DNA of 64,000 nucleotides, taken from contig MU128967.1 of NCBI GenBank assembly GCA_014904985.1, positions 183,910-247,909 of the forward strand, given 5' to 3'. A program made the position numbers and the translations under genes. Within the stretch, counting starts at the first letter, position 1. Each line of letters opens with the position of its first letter. A model generated the notes under the pieces. The model made no database searches. It had not been told where the DNA came from and saw only the letters and a list, made by a program, of their open reading frames with translations. The DNA comes from Hydnum rufescens UP504 (Eukaryota; Basidiomycota; Agaricomycetes; Cantharellales; Hydnaceae). Positions 24,110 through 34,823 of this stretch are shown piece after piece.

Positions 24110-24245
24110 GGCACAGTCACTATCTAAGGAGAAGGAGGGGTCAGCAAGTAGAGAAGATGCTCTACTTACTGTTGTGCAGGTTATCCAGGGACAGACAACT
24201 GCAGGGGCCAGAGGAAAGACCCAGCTAGTGATTAATGGCTACTAG
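24110..24245. repeat. Dispersed repeat copy 1
   Basis: Shares CAGTCACTATCTAAGGAG, then AAGGAGGG, CTTACTG and ATTAATGGCTACT in the same order and spacing with 40448-40576. Probably part of an unrecognised transposable element family; in the second location it directly abuts a Copia LTR. Confidence 0.5.
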
Positions 24246-24450
24246 CAAGCCAACCAAGCAGCCAGATAGCAAGACAGAGATAGAGACAAGATGTTTCATG
24301 GTTTCTCACTAGGTGATGAAGATCCGGGCAAAGGTTAACTATTTGATTCCATGGAATCTGCTGTATATACATGACTTTTGAGTCCTAACTTAATTACGTA
24401 ATACACTATATTACAGCACCTAGATGCTGCGCCAGTAGAAAGCTAGGTTC

Positions 24451-25012
24451 TGTCAGGGCCATGCTGCGATGAGGGCACCAAACAAATGTAAACACAAATA
24501 ATTCCGGCTAAGTCTGGTGTAAGTCTGGCTAAGTCTGCAAGAATCCAGGCAAGAATGAGATAAGGAGGTTAGGGATGTTGGAGGAGCGGTCCAGCAGCCT
24601 GGAAGGGACTAGGCGGAAATGAGCACATGCGGTCCTTAAGCTTGTGGAGTTGACTGGATAATACTCAGAGCTGTAGTCCGGAGTAACAGCGGAAATCCTG
24701 AGAGACCAAAGCTGGGGTCTCTGGACTTTGCTCTTGGACTACTTATACATGATGACTATACTACAGGGGAGTGATCGCTAAACTGTGGGTGGTTACAAGG
24801 GGGACAGGGACAGGAACAGGAACTCGGCCAGGGGACAAACCGGAAGCAATGGGAAATGAAAGGGAAATGAAACCAAGATAGGGTTGGATCAGAGTCAAAC
24901 CGGAAGCAAAGTGGACTTGGGCAAAGGAACTAAGCAGAGGACTGGACTGGAGGTGGGTGGACAAGGACTGGAGTGATCCGGAGTGGACCAGAGTAAGGGA
25001 CAAACCCTGACA
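24451..25012. repeat. LTR copy 1 (562 bp, TGTCAGGG...CCCTGACA)
   Basis: Ends are perfect 8-bp inverted repeats TGTCAGGG and CCCTGACA, the TG...CA layout of retroelement LTRs. A second, longer but truncated copy lies at 49241-49838. No matching target-site duplication is visible (GGTTC before, GTGAA after) and no primer-binding site was recognised. Relative to copy 2 many CG sites read TG or CA. Confidence 0.7.
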
Positions 25013-25189
25013 GTGAAGGATGTGAGTGATTTTGGAGCCAACTTTGCCGACTTATCCCTGGGCTGTGGGTCACTGGTTATCACCGATGTCTCTTCATTCT
25101 TGACCTTCAGATGGAGCATATTGATCAGGTAAAGTGAGTAGGAATGGGAAAGTGGCTCCAGGACGACTTGATCAGGCACAAAGACATAT

Positions 25190-26468
25190 GGAGGAGGCTG
25201 AAATGAAGCTGGGGAATTGCTCTATCAGTTATTTACTGGACCAGTTTAAGGCTCAACGAGAGTACCATAGCTGACCAGTTTCACACCAATCTCAGACCAA
25301 AGGTGCGCAGGCAATTGAAAGGATCATATCTCTGACTGCAACCCTTGAATCTCAGAAAGAGAATCTGAAGGATGCTATTGCAGAGGGGATAAATTTGGTT
25401 GAAGGGAGCCAACAGCAAGCAACTTGGTACAGGCAGAGTGGCAAGAGAAGGTCCAGCTGTTGAGGGAGGCTATCCAGCACTTGGAGGGTACCATCAAGAA
25501 GAAGACTGATGAGCTACAGTTATCTGACTGGACATCTGCTGCTGAATTAAGCCAGCTCAAGAGGGATAAATGGGTTAATGTCCAGCTCAACCTTTGTGTG
25601 CTTTGGGAGCAGCTCCTCAGGAAGCTGAGAGCCAGGAAGTTTGAGCTTGCAACTTTGGACCATGCAAATTCAAGTTGCATATTGGACCAGAAGACCAAGG
25701 CCCATGTTGAGAAAGCAGTCAAAAGTTGGTCCAGAGGAATTGAAGCCATGGTGAAGAAATACAATGCAAAGTTGAAGGAACTGGTGGCACTTCAGGGGAA
25801 AGGAGGTATTCAGAGGGGGGCATATGTTCCTCCTATGCTCACAATGGAGGGACTCTACCAACTTGATGTGGATCAGGATATTTGGGAGGATTCAAGAGGT
25901 GATATCACAGATTTTCCTGATGGGATTGTGCCCCCATGGCTGGCTGACCCTTCAGTCAAAGAGGGTATCCAGCTCTCATAAGAGATAGCCAACTGTCTCC
26001 AGGAGCTTGAGAGATGCAAGGCTGAGCATGCAAATTTTCAGACCTTGGTTCTGTGAGGAGTATTCTCATGTGATGGAGGTATTCATGGGGTCTGAGGATG
26101 AAGATGTATCATATTTTGCACTTCACCAGGCAAACCAGCTGTATGAGTGGATGACAGCTTGGAAAAAGGACATGGTCCAGGTTCCTATCTCATCTGGTGC
26201 TCCTTGGGATAATATTTGCAGGCCTTTGCCACTGCAAGAACACCATGCTGTTTGGACTCAGGTTCAACATGAAATGGAATTTGATGCTACTGCCATATCA
26301 GATCTCCAGCCTCCCCTGACTACTCAAAGGAATGAGAGATCATCTGCAGACTATGATTCTGATGCAAGTTCTGATGATACAGAGGGTGGAGAGTTGGAAG
26401 AGTCCTTCGAGCCACAGGAGGCAAGTTTGATAGTTGCTATGGATCAAGCTAGTGTAGAAGAAGCCTAG
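25190..26468 (+). pseudogene. KDZ (Kyakuja-Dileera-Zisupton) transposase, C-terminal part, frameshifted
   Basis: Three plus-strand frames together match the C-terminal half of fungal KDZ transposases: an N-terminal stretch with AIERIISLTATLESQKE, the long frame 25424-25981 with DWTSAAELSQLKRDKWVNVQ, KLRARKFELATLDHAN and GGIQRGAYVPPMLTMEGLYQ, and a shifted frame 26007-26468 with EDEDVSYFALHQANQLYEW and MVQVPISSGAPWDNI. At least two frame changes and in-frame stops (for example near 25275) break it. The catalytic core would lie upstream and is absent here. Confidence 0.82.
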
Positions 26469-26774
26469 GATTGTGATTCATTTTCCTATGTATAAATTCT
26501 TTAGTTGGTTTATTGTTTTTGATTGATTGGATGAATTACAGATGGCTGAACTTGCATAAAGCCTAACAGAATTCTCAAGTCCATACTTTGATCTCAAATA
26601 AAGCCTAGTAAAAGTTCAAGTCCCTATGTTGATCTCAAATTGATGTCAAAACTATGTCAAAACTGCACTTGTTCGATATAAAGGCCCCCTTTTGATCAAT
26701 ATTTGATATCAAAGAGAACACAGGCCTATTAGGTCCTATACAAACATCAAAATGACATGCCTTTTTGAGATCAA

Positions 26775-26993
26775 CGGAAGTGTCTGACCAGCCTGGGAGA
26801 GCACTGGTTATAATGGAGCCAAAAGTGCTCCAAATGACTCATGAGTGGATGCGTTGGAAAGAGGGAGTCTAGACAAAGAGAACAAGCCCAAAAACAGAAC
26901 AAGCAGACAAGATCTCCCTCCCAGGAGGTGCAGGGAGAGGGGAAAGGAAAAGATGGGTGATAGTGAAGTGAAAAATAATCAGATAGATGCACA
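26775..26993 (-). repeat. Inverted copy of the 28.5-29.4 kb repeat, ending at the gap
   Basis: Read on the minus strand, this matches the tandem units at 28545-29390, including the stretch GCACTTTTGGCTCCATTATA and the translation IFHFTITHLFLSPLPAPPG shared with 28560-28625. Together with those units it forms a large inverted repeat around the assembly gap. Confidence 0.72.
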
Positions 26994-27582
26994 NNNNNNN
27001 NNNNNNNNNNNNNNNNNNNNNNNNNNNNNNNNNNNNNNNNNNNNNNNNNNNNNNNNNNNNNNNNNNNNNNNNNNNNNNNNNNNNNNNNNNNNNNNNNNNN
27101 NNNNNNNNNNNNNNNNNNNNNNNNNNNNNNNNNNNNNNNNNNNNNNNNNNNNNNNNNNNNNNNNNNNNNNNNNNNNNNNNNNNNNNNNNNNNNNNNNNNN
27201 NNNNNNNNNNNNNNNNNNNNNNNNNNNNNNNNNNNNNNNNNNNNNNNNNNNNNNNNNNNNNNNNNNNNNNNNNNNNNNNNNNNNNNNNNNNNNNNNNNNN
27301 NNNNNNNNNNNNNNNNNNNNNNNNNNNNNNNNNNNNNNNNNNNNNNNNNNNNNNNNNNNNNNNNNNNNNNNNNNNNNNNNNNNNNNNNNNNNNNNNNNNN
27401 NNNNNNNNNNNNNNNNNNNNNNNNNNNNNNNNNNNNNNNNNNNNNNNNNNNNNNNNNNNNNNNNNNNNNNNNNNNNNNNNNNNNNNNNNNNNNNNNNNNN
27501 NNNNNNNNNNNNNNNNNNNNNNNNNNNNNNNNNNNNNNNNNNNNNNNNNNNNNNNNNNNNNNNNNNNNNNNNNNNNNNNNNN
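26994..27582. other. Assembly gap (589 N)
   Basis: Run of unknown bases. It lies between inverted repeat arms, a plausible reason for assembly failure. Any translation through it is meaningless. Confidence 0.99.
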
Positions 27583-28020
27583 AGAAAGAGAGACTGATGC
27601 CCTGTCACATGAAAATTTTTCCAAGTCTTTACCTGATCTGTAAGGGCAGTAAATCCATTTTCAATGTCAAAACATGTGTACCCTGTATCTCAATAACTAC
27701 TGGACAGATTTGGCTGAAATTTTGATATGGTTTCACCCAAATAATCCCTAGTCACATCCTAAGTTTCAGAGTCACCTACCAAGATGTTATTTTTTAGCAG
27801 TACTTGTAATTCAATACCTCAAAGGAAATGAATTAGGCCACTTTTGGCACATTACCCATACCAAATAGATAGGGGACAGAGGATGAAAGCATATGTAACC
27901 ATATTACAGCAGTATATAAGGTTTGTGGCTTGGTTTTGCACAGCACTTGGGCAGTTAGTGAATGCCAGCAATTGCTGGTGTTGAGTCCCCCAGCAATTGC
28001 CAGTGTTTTTCAACATCACC
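27583..28020. repeat. CpG-poor repetitive sequence after the gap
   Basis: No coding signal. Contains CCAGCAATTGC twice near 27965-28000. Composition is that of the flanking transposon debris. Confidence 0.4.
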
Positions 28021-28400
28021 TCACTTCGAGCTGAATGTCAGGCTACACCTAGTGTCATGGCTTTCCATTCAGCAGGAGTGGGCTTTGTCTTTTCTGGGCA
28101 CCCCTCACTTGTTCTTGGTTTCCTTCCCCTTGATTTCTTTCTTTTTGCTGGCCACCTTCCTCTTCACTTCAAGGTTTCAGCTGAATGTCAGGCTACACTT
28201 AGTGTCATGGCTTTCCATTCAGTGGGGGTCTTTTATTCTATGGGGTCCCCTGTAGTTTCACTCTTCCTTTCTCTCCCTTTCTGGGGTCTTATCCACACTT
28301 TGAGCAGAATGCTGGGCTACACCTTGTGTAGTGGCTTTTCATTTTGCAACAGTGTCTTTTATTTACTTTGGGGTGCATCCCCAGTGATATCCCTTTTGTT
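28021..28400. repeat. Tandem repeat, three diverged units of about 120-160 bp
   Basis: Units start near 28028, 28180 and 28300 and share GAATGTCAGGCTACAC (or variant), GTGTCATGGCTTTCCATTCA and a C/T-rich tail. Divergence is mostly transitions and small indels. Confidence 0.6.
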
Positions 28401-28489
28401 TTCCCCCTGTTGGCTTTGGGCTACTCATGGTGGCTGTCATCCTTCCAGAACAGCTTGAATCAATTGACTCCCCTGGGCTCAAATATGGA

Positions 28490-29400
28490 TGGATTTTGAA
28501 ACTTTTATGCTTGTTGGATGCACCTTGATCCCCTCTTTCTGGTCAATCCCTTTGTGCATCTATCTGATTATTTTTCACTTCACTATCACCCATCTTTTCC
28601 TTTCCCCTCTCCCTGCACCTCCTGGAGGGAGATCTTGTCTTCTCATTCTGTTTTTTGGCTTGTTCTTTTTATCTAGACTCCCTCTTTTCAACACATCCAC
28701 TCATGAGTCATTTGGAGCACTTTTGGCTCCATTATAACCAATGCTCTCCTCCTCCCCCACTCAACACCACCTTGTATGGGTAAATCCTGGCCATTTGTGG
28801 TGTTTTTGGGCTTGTTCAATGCATATCAACCCCCTCTTTCTTTCTAACCTATTTGTGTGTCCATATGACAATTTTTCACTTCACTACCACCCATCTTCTC
28901 CTCCCCCCTTCCCCTAGACCTGCTGGGGGAAATCTTGTCTGCTCATTCTATTTTTGGGCTTGTTCTCTTTGTCTAGACTCCCTCTTTCCAACACATCCAC
29001 TCACAAGTCATTTGGAGCACCTTTGGCTCTGTTATGACCAGTGCTCTCCTCCCCCACTCAACACCATCTTGTATGGGTAAATCCTGGCCATTTGTGGTGT
29101 TTTTGGGCTTGTTCAATGCATATCAATCCCCTCTTTCCTCCTAGCCCATTTGCATGTCCATCTGACAATTTTTCACTCCACTACCACCCATCTTCTCCTC
29201 CCCCCTTCCCCTAGACCTGCTGGGGGGAAATCTTGTCCACTCATTCTGTTTTTGGGCTTGTTCTCTTTGTTTAGACTCCTTCTTTCCAACACATCCACTC
29301 ATGAGTTATTTGGAGCACCTTTGGCTCCATTATGACCAGTGCTCTCCTCCTCCCTCATTCAACACCACCTTGTGTGAGTAAATCCTGTTCATTTGGCCAT
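28490..29400. repeat. Tandem repeat, three units of about 300 bp
   Basis: Units near 28490-28800, 28800-29095 and 29095-29395 share CCTCTTTC, TTTTTCACTTCACTA, GGGCTTGTTCT, CAACACATCCACTCA and GGTAAATCCTG in the same order. The apparent peptides (for example FHFTTTHLLLPPSPRPAGG) arise from the repeat and are not evidence of a gene. An inverted partial copy sits at 26775-26993. Confidence 0.72.
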
Positions 29401-30239
29401 TTTTTTTTGGCCTTATGCAACTCATCTCAATTTCCTCTTTCTATCCCCCCCATTTGCATTTCTATTCCACCATTTTCCCTTCACTGTCCTTCTTCTGCCT
29501 TGCCCCATACTTGCTTATTTTCCACTTTGTATTCATTTACCAATATTGAAGTCCCCCATTGGGGCCCCTTTGGATGTAGCCCTAATTAGGTTCAATGCCA
29601 TAATGGATTTAATAGTTGATGTGGAACAGTGGTGTTAAGCCCATATACAGTATTATGTCCATGCAGGTGCAGAACAGCTAAGGTCACTGAAAACACCCCT
29701 TGGGGCCCCTGAGGTCTGAGGCCTAGTTAGGCCCATGCCTCATTTTTGGGCCTAGTTAGGGTAGTTAGGGCTGATTTTGTGGCTGACCAAGGTGTTGGAA
29801 GCCTTCAGAAGCCTTCAGAGGTGAGTCTAATCTTGGGAGAAAATTAGTTTTCCTGATGCATGGCTCCTGGGGAGGTAGTGGAATGCTATGAGATCAGCAT
29901 GGAGGACCAAAGCATGATCCTGGCATTGTATCCAGTGGGCAGTAATCACTAAGAATGGACAGAGGCAATTATTGGATCATATATTGGCAGTGAACAATAT
30001 TTTTCCAATGGAAGCCTTAAGTAGTTAAGTATCATTATTAGGGTTGTAATATCTTGGAATCAACATCTTACAACCATCTTGCTTTTCAGCTTACTGAATT
30101 CTTCACACCACATCTTGAAAATTGTGTTTTGGATTGTTGTTTGGTGTGGGATATTCTTGTCTGTGAGTGTATTATTCAAGTAAACCAGAAGTTCTGAAAT
30201 TCTGGGCACTCAATCACATTTTAAGGCCTAGCAATAAAA
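29400..30239. repeat. CpG-poor repeat-derived sequence, nothing identifiable
   Basis: No ORF with motif; short local repeats such as CCTAGTTAGG near 29725-29760 and GAAGCCTTCAGA near 29800-29820. Confidence 0.35.
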
Positions 30240-31066
30240 CTGGAGTCAGTGATTATATCACCTAGCAACACCTTGTTCTCTCACCTGGTCATCTGCTGCA
30301 ATCCACTGAACTACATGTTTAAGGAGTCCATCCTGGGTGAATGGCTCCTTGGTATTTTGTTGGTGGGCTAGTTCTTGCTCTTTCTGTATTTCATAAGTCA
30401 TGTGAAGAGAATCAATAGCAATAGTTCAGCCATGGGTGGTACATGCATTAAGGTATTCATCTGCATAGTATTTTTCAAGGTGATTGCACAATGTGGATGT
30501 GCTTGAGTTTCCATACACCCAAGTGCAACCATCATCAAGCTTTGCACCATTCAACCCCATATAGAGAGATCTGCCAATTATTACTACTACACAGGTACAT
30601 TCTTTGATGGGGAAATTAACATACTTGCAAGATTTGCACTGTGCCTCCCCCTCACCCTCCAGAGGACACACTGTACCTTGTAAAAAAATGGGTAATATCT
30701 GCTGTCCTAGCAGTGCCTTGTTTTGCCACCTTTTTCAGAGTGTAAATGGTGGGTGAATTTTGGATGATGTGAGGCAGTGTGGACCCGGTCTGCCAGCAAG
30801 TTGGCACAGGGGTTTTGGTGTTTTGATGGTGCCATTTCCTGATTGTTGTCAGCAGACTTAAGACTTGAGGGAATGGTGGGTGTGATCATACATCTGAACA
30901 CACTGGTGTCCCCCATTTTTGTCCCAGAAAGTAGTTGAGGATCTATAATATGCAGTTTTGAGTGTTTCTGTGCATCAGGGGGAGACTCATCATTCACCCA
31001 CTTTGACATGGTATGGGGAAAAACAGAGTTCAGATTATATTCATTTTTCATGATTTGATTTACCAC
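30240..31066 (-). pseudogene. hAT-type transposase N-terminal fragment (BED-like)
   Basis: Minus-strand frames show TWVYGNSSTSTLCNHLEKYY, a BED-finger-like stretch with the typical STSTLxxHLEKYH pattern after CKSCKYVNFPIKECTC, and further on EPFTQDGLLKHVVQWIAADD, the segment that follows BED in fungal hAT transposases. Frames are interrupted and the catalytic hAT C-terminus is absent. Confidence 0.55.
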
Positions 31067-31198
31067 TGTGGACTACATCTGGAGAGCTCCCTAGCATCTT
31101 TCTCTACTCTAGAAAACATGTCTGCTACATATGGTATCTAAATAACATGTGGCTATTAAACTTAGGACTTCAGCCAACTTCAAGCCAAAGCCAAGTTG

Positions 31199-31246
31199 CC
31201 TAAAGTCAAGTCAGTCCTTTGATTACTAATCAAAGGGCTTGACTTC
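31199..31246. repeat. Hairpin around CCTTTGATTA/TAATCAAAGG
   Basis: CCTTTGATTA, one base, TAATCAAAGG forms a perfect stem, extended by AGTCAAG upstream and CTTGACTT downstream with small bulges. It sits at the end of the CpG-poor block and could be a terminal repeat of a small element. Confidence 0.55.
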
Positions 31247-33697
31247 ACTTAGAAGAGACTGGCTTCGGATTTGAGCTGACTTCAAGCCAAGTCCTTGGCA
31301 ACACTAACTGGAAGCTTATGTCCGTGCCTTGGGAACTCTCCTTGTTCCCCGACCCCAGCTTGGTCTGGTTATGAGACTATGCTGGAGTGGGAGCTTCATG
31401 CCAGGCTCATTTGGAACACCCCTTTCCACCAAACTGAGCATCAGCTTCGGTCTGGTTATTTCAGGCTATGCCAATGGCACTCAAAGGCACCCATCATCAA
31501 AAGTGATCACTGTGAATGAATAAAGAAAGCAGCCAGATAGTACATCATTTGCAATGGGTATGGTTCTGCTTACTTTCATGGCCAAGGATACAAGGATATC
31601 CCGACTTGGAGATAAAAGTATTATAGCAATGCCAGTTTGCATGCTGGTGAGATGGAGTTGGGCAACTTTCCCTTCCCAACGAGGAGGAGGAGGAATATCT
31701 GTGTATTTATACCGCAGTAGGCTGCCGGATGGCGCCGTCCCTTCCCAAGGCCATCAATATATCCTGACCTCGCTGGGACCCAACAGCGGCTGTACAGCGC
31801 ACATAAAGCACTGATAATCATTATGTAATAGGCGGAGATAGTGAACTTAGCTCCCTCGTGTTTTTGTCCACAAAGGGTTAAAAGTGATCGTAGTGCGTGT
31901 AGCCCCACACCCCCAGAACAATTCTTATCATAATTACCGCGCGTTTGGAGGAATCCGAGTCTCACCATACCTCCTGCTATACGCGTTCCATAGTTTTCCG
32001 TCTCTGCAAGCCACATCACGGATCTGTCGACAGAATCTGGAGTAGCGATTTTGCCCAGCGTGCCTGCTGCCATCCAGAATATGCCAGGCCCTTTCGAGGA
32101 ACCCGAACACGCCCTACGTCCTCTCGCCATTTGACCAATTCATTCCTGACACCACGTCCACACTCCCTGTCGTGTCAGTTTCCCATCTCCCATGTCCTAG
32201 GGATGTCTTGGAGGCCCGTACGGCACCTCATAGTTGTAACGTGTGACGGTGCCTTGAACCTTTGCTGGAACGTAAGTTTCCCCTCATGATCGTCTTCGTC
32301 CCCGAGTCTCCTATCAACACTTTTAACATTTCTTCTTACGTGTAGGGTCTCTAGTCTGTATGACGTTCTCATAATCTCTGGTCCTTGGATGGGATAAGAC
32401 GTGTTCCTGGCACAGATCGCCTCTCTTGAATAGTGCCAGCTTTCGGCCTCCGGGAGACACAAGAACTCTGGGTATTTCTTGGTCCCTGAATACCACATCG
32501 TATTACCTCTCCCGCTGCGATTGGTCTGGGTCTTCTACTTTGATCGTTCTGCATTTGGATCCATCCCAATACAAAGGCGAAGCGAAGTGACTCATACTCC
32601 ATATATTTCTCGTCATCTTTTCTTTTGCGGATTTCAGGGGGAGATCCGCTCTCGGCATCTCATCGAAAATTTTCCGAAAGTGGGGCTGTCCGCCATCAGG
32701 TTCCTATTCGAGGAATTGATGCCTTTGTCGAAGACTGGTGGATTTACCATGAATGCTAGATAAGCATTGTCCATGGGATAAAGGCATCAGCAAAAGTCAC
32801 AATGTGCAATCGCGCTCCTATTTTTCCGACGTTCCCCACATTTCTCGATACCTGCCAGCACAATTTTCAACAACAACCCAGGGATTTTCTCAGCCCTTTC
32901 TGCGTTCGGACGGACCAGTGTAGAGAACATTCCCGGCTTTCTTCAGGAGTCCGCACGAAGATCTGGGCGTGCATTGTCAAGGACTCCTTCCTAATTTGAG
33001 CACAACGTCGTCCGCCACCGTTCCTATCTCCCAAACTGCAACTGATCGTTAAAGGAACTACGACCCTTTTGTTCATCTCACTACGCTATTCCACGGTGAA
33101 ATACCCACTGCTGCCGGCCAAATTATCTCGGTTAATCGGGGCTTCTTCAAGTCGCATTACTCACGAAATTCTCCCAGGTTGCCTTTCAAAATTGCCCCGT
33201 AATTTTGCGATCAATTTCGGTTACAGGCATGTGCATCGTGCAGCGCCTGTAAGTCTTTCCAGTTCACATGCATGTCTCAGCAGTTCAAACTTGCTGATTC
33301 AACTGCGTCACGTGACTGCCAGCGGTGTGCCGACCGTGCGAAATCCGCTCTCGTTGTATTGAAAACGTTGCAAACGGAAGCGTATTTCATTCGCCACGTT
33401 CCTAATACAAGGCTCTAAATAAAGGACTAGTACGGCATGCAACAAAGGCCGACGTCTGATCACCTTGCATGTATTGTGCCTGCTTCCCTTCTCAGTCCCT
33501 GAGGGAGTCATCGCTCTGTGGTACCAAGTAAGTAAGGTGCCTTTATTCATCGATGGCTCAATTAACAGTGACCTCGAAGTCGATATAGGGTATTCTGTTC
33601 GCAAAAGGAAGTTCCAATCGAAGATTCTATGACTAGGGTCCAAATGGCCTCTTATACGAACACTAGGCAATGCGTGATCGCCTCGTGTTTGGAGAAC

Positions 33698-33745
33698 GTC
33701 AAATGATTTCAATCAGAAGATAAGATATCCAGATTGAAATCATTT
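33698..33745. repeat. Inverted repeat, 16-bp arms
   Basis: TCAAATGATTTCAATC and GATTGAAATCATTTGA are perfect reverse complements separated by about 17 bp. No gene overlaps. It may be a terminator-like or MITE-derived hairpin; no further evidence. Confidence 0.6.
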
Positions 33746-34057
33746 GATGAGCCTCCACAGCCAGGTCGAGCTTCTACAAAGGCGCTAAGTGCTGCCTTTT
33801 GGGGAGGCGTCTCGGCCAATGATGCGCATTTCCTTTGTTTATACGCCTACGAGTTCTGCTAAATGATTAGAACCGGTATGAATTTACCCTAGATTTGTAT
33901 GGTTTTCATCGTACCGCCGTGAATCACACGTGCCTCTAACTATTATCCCTTGGACCAGTTCCTATGGGGCATATCGCTCCATTTCAGCTTTAAATACAGC
34001 TGTTTTCTCCGTTCTCCCTCACCTTCATCCCAGTCGTCCTCATTCCACATATTCACC

Positions 34058-34823
34058 ATGAACGCTGTGAGACTTCGTCCAGCGCAGTCCTGTTCCTTTG
34101 GCTTATAGTTCTCTAGGTACAACACCAACAATCCCAACCTCCTCATCGATCCCTCTCTGATCGTCTAGACCTCGCGCTACAATGGATGGACTCGTTTAAA
34201 AACTGGGATCTCCAAAGAACCTACACCTACATCACCGATGCTCCCGATTTCGTGTACGAGTACCTTCCCAGCTCATTTGGCTTGGATTCCAAAACCCGAT
34301 CTGATTGGGAAACGTACAACGACCGTCAAAAGGTGGTCCTCCCAGACTTCAGGGTACGCCGCTAATGACCCCCCGTCATTCATGGGATACCCCCATTGAT
34401 ACCATTCCGTTCACTAGGTTGACGTCCTCGATATCTACGATACCGCCGGACCTGTTATTGCACACGTACGTCACTGTGATTTTGCGCGTCCTTGCCATGC
34501 TCTTCGACGTGGCTCATTCTGGCTTATTTCAGATCGTCGGAAGAGCCACTTCTCTCACTGGGGCCAAGTTCGAGATGGAATATATGATGCTCATCCACAT
34601 CCGGTCCGAATATAACGCTCACACCGGTAGAGCGCTCAAGATCCACCGGGTCGAGGAGTGGATCGATAGCAAATATGCGGCCAGTTTCTTTGGCAACGAG
34701 AAGAAACGCCTCGATGCCCGAAAACGAGCCCGAGCTGCTGCCGCTAGCCGCGCAGCTGCGCGCCCTACTAGTATCGAACTGCGAAATGGCTCCACACTCG
34801 AAATGCGGGCAGCCAAGCTGTAG
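34058..34823 (+). CDS. NTF2/SnoaL-like small protein
   Basis: Exons 34058-34066, 34117-34353, 34418-34465, 34533-34823: 585 nt, 194 aa, all phases zero and all introns GT-AG with good donors (GTGAGA, GTACGC, GTACGT). The first exon encodes only MNA. The fold pattern is that of fungal SnoaL/NTF2-like proteins: LQWMDSFKNWDLQRT, then APDFVYEYLPSSFGL, VDVLDIYDTAGPVIAHIVGR, FEMEYMMLIHI and RVEEWIDSKYAASFFGNEKK. The C-terminus is basic and alanine-rich. Function unknown; many relatives bind small hydrophobic ligands. Domain assignment is by pattern only. Confidence 0.72.

Larger units (their letters stand above)
31067..34057. other. CpG-normal intergenic stretch without recognised genes
   Basis: Composition returns to gene-like after about 31550. 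ORFs up to 169 codons exist (31621-32130 minus, 33308-33712 minus) but none shows a domain. A palindromic hairpin lies at 31199-31246 and another at 33698-33745 (separate entries). Confidence 0.4.

Noticed and set aside
25375..25764. Minus-strand ORF over the KDZ relic
   Set aside because: Shadow of the transposase frame, which has clear family similarity.
26845..27643. Long ORFs across 26.8-27.6 kb
   Set aside because: They are made of unknown bases in the gap.
28490..29340. Secreted or membrane-like peptides in 28.0-29.6 kb
   Set aside because: They are translations of C/T-rich tandem repeats, present in each unit with frame breaks.
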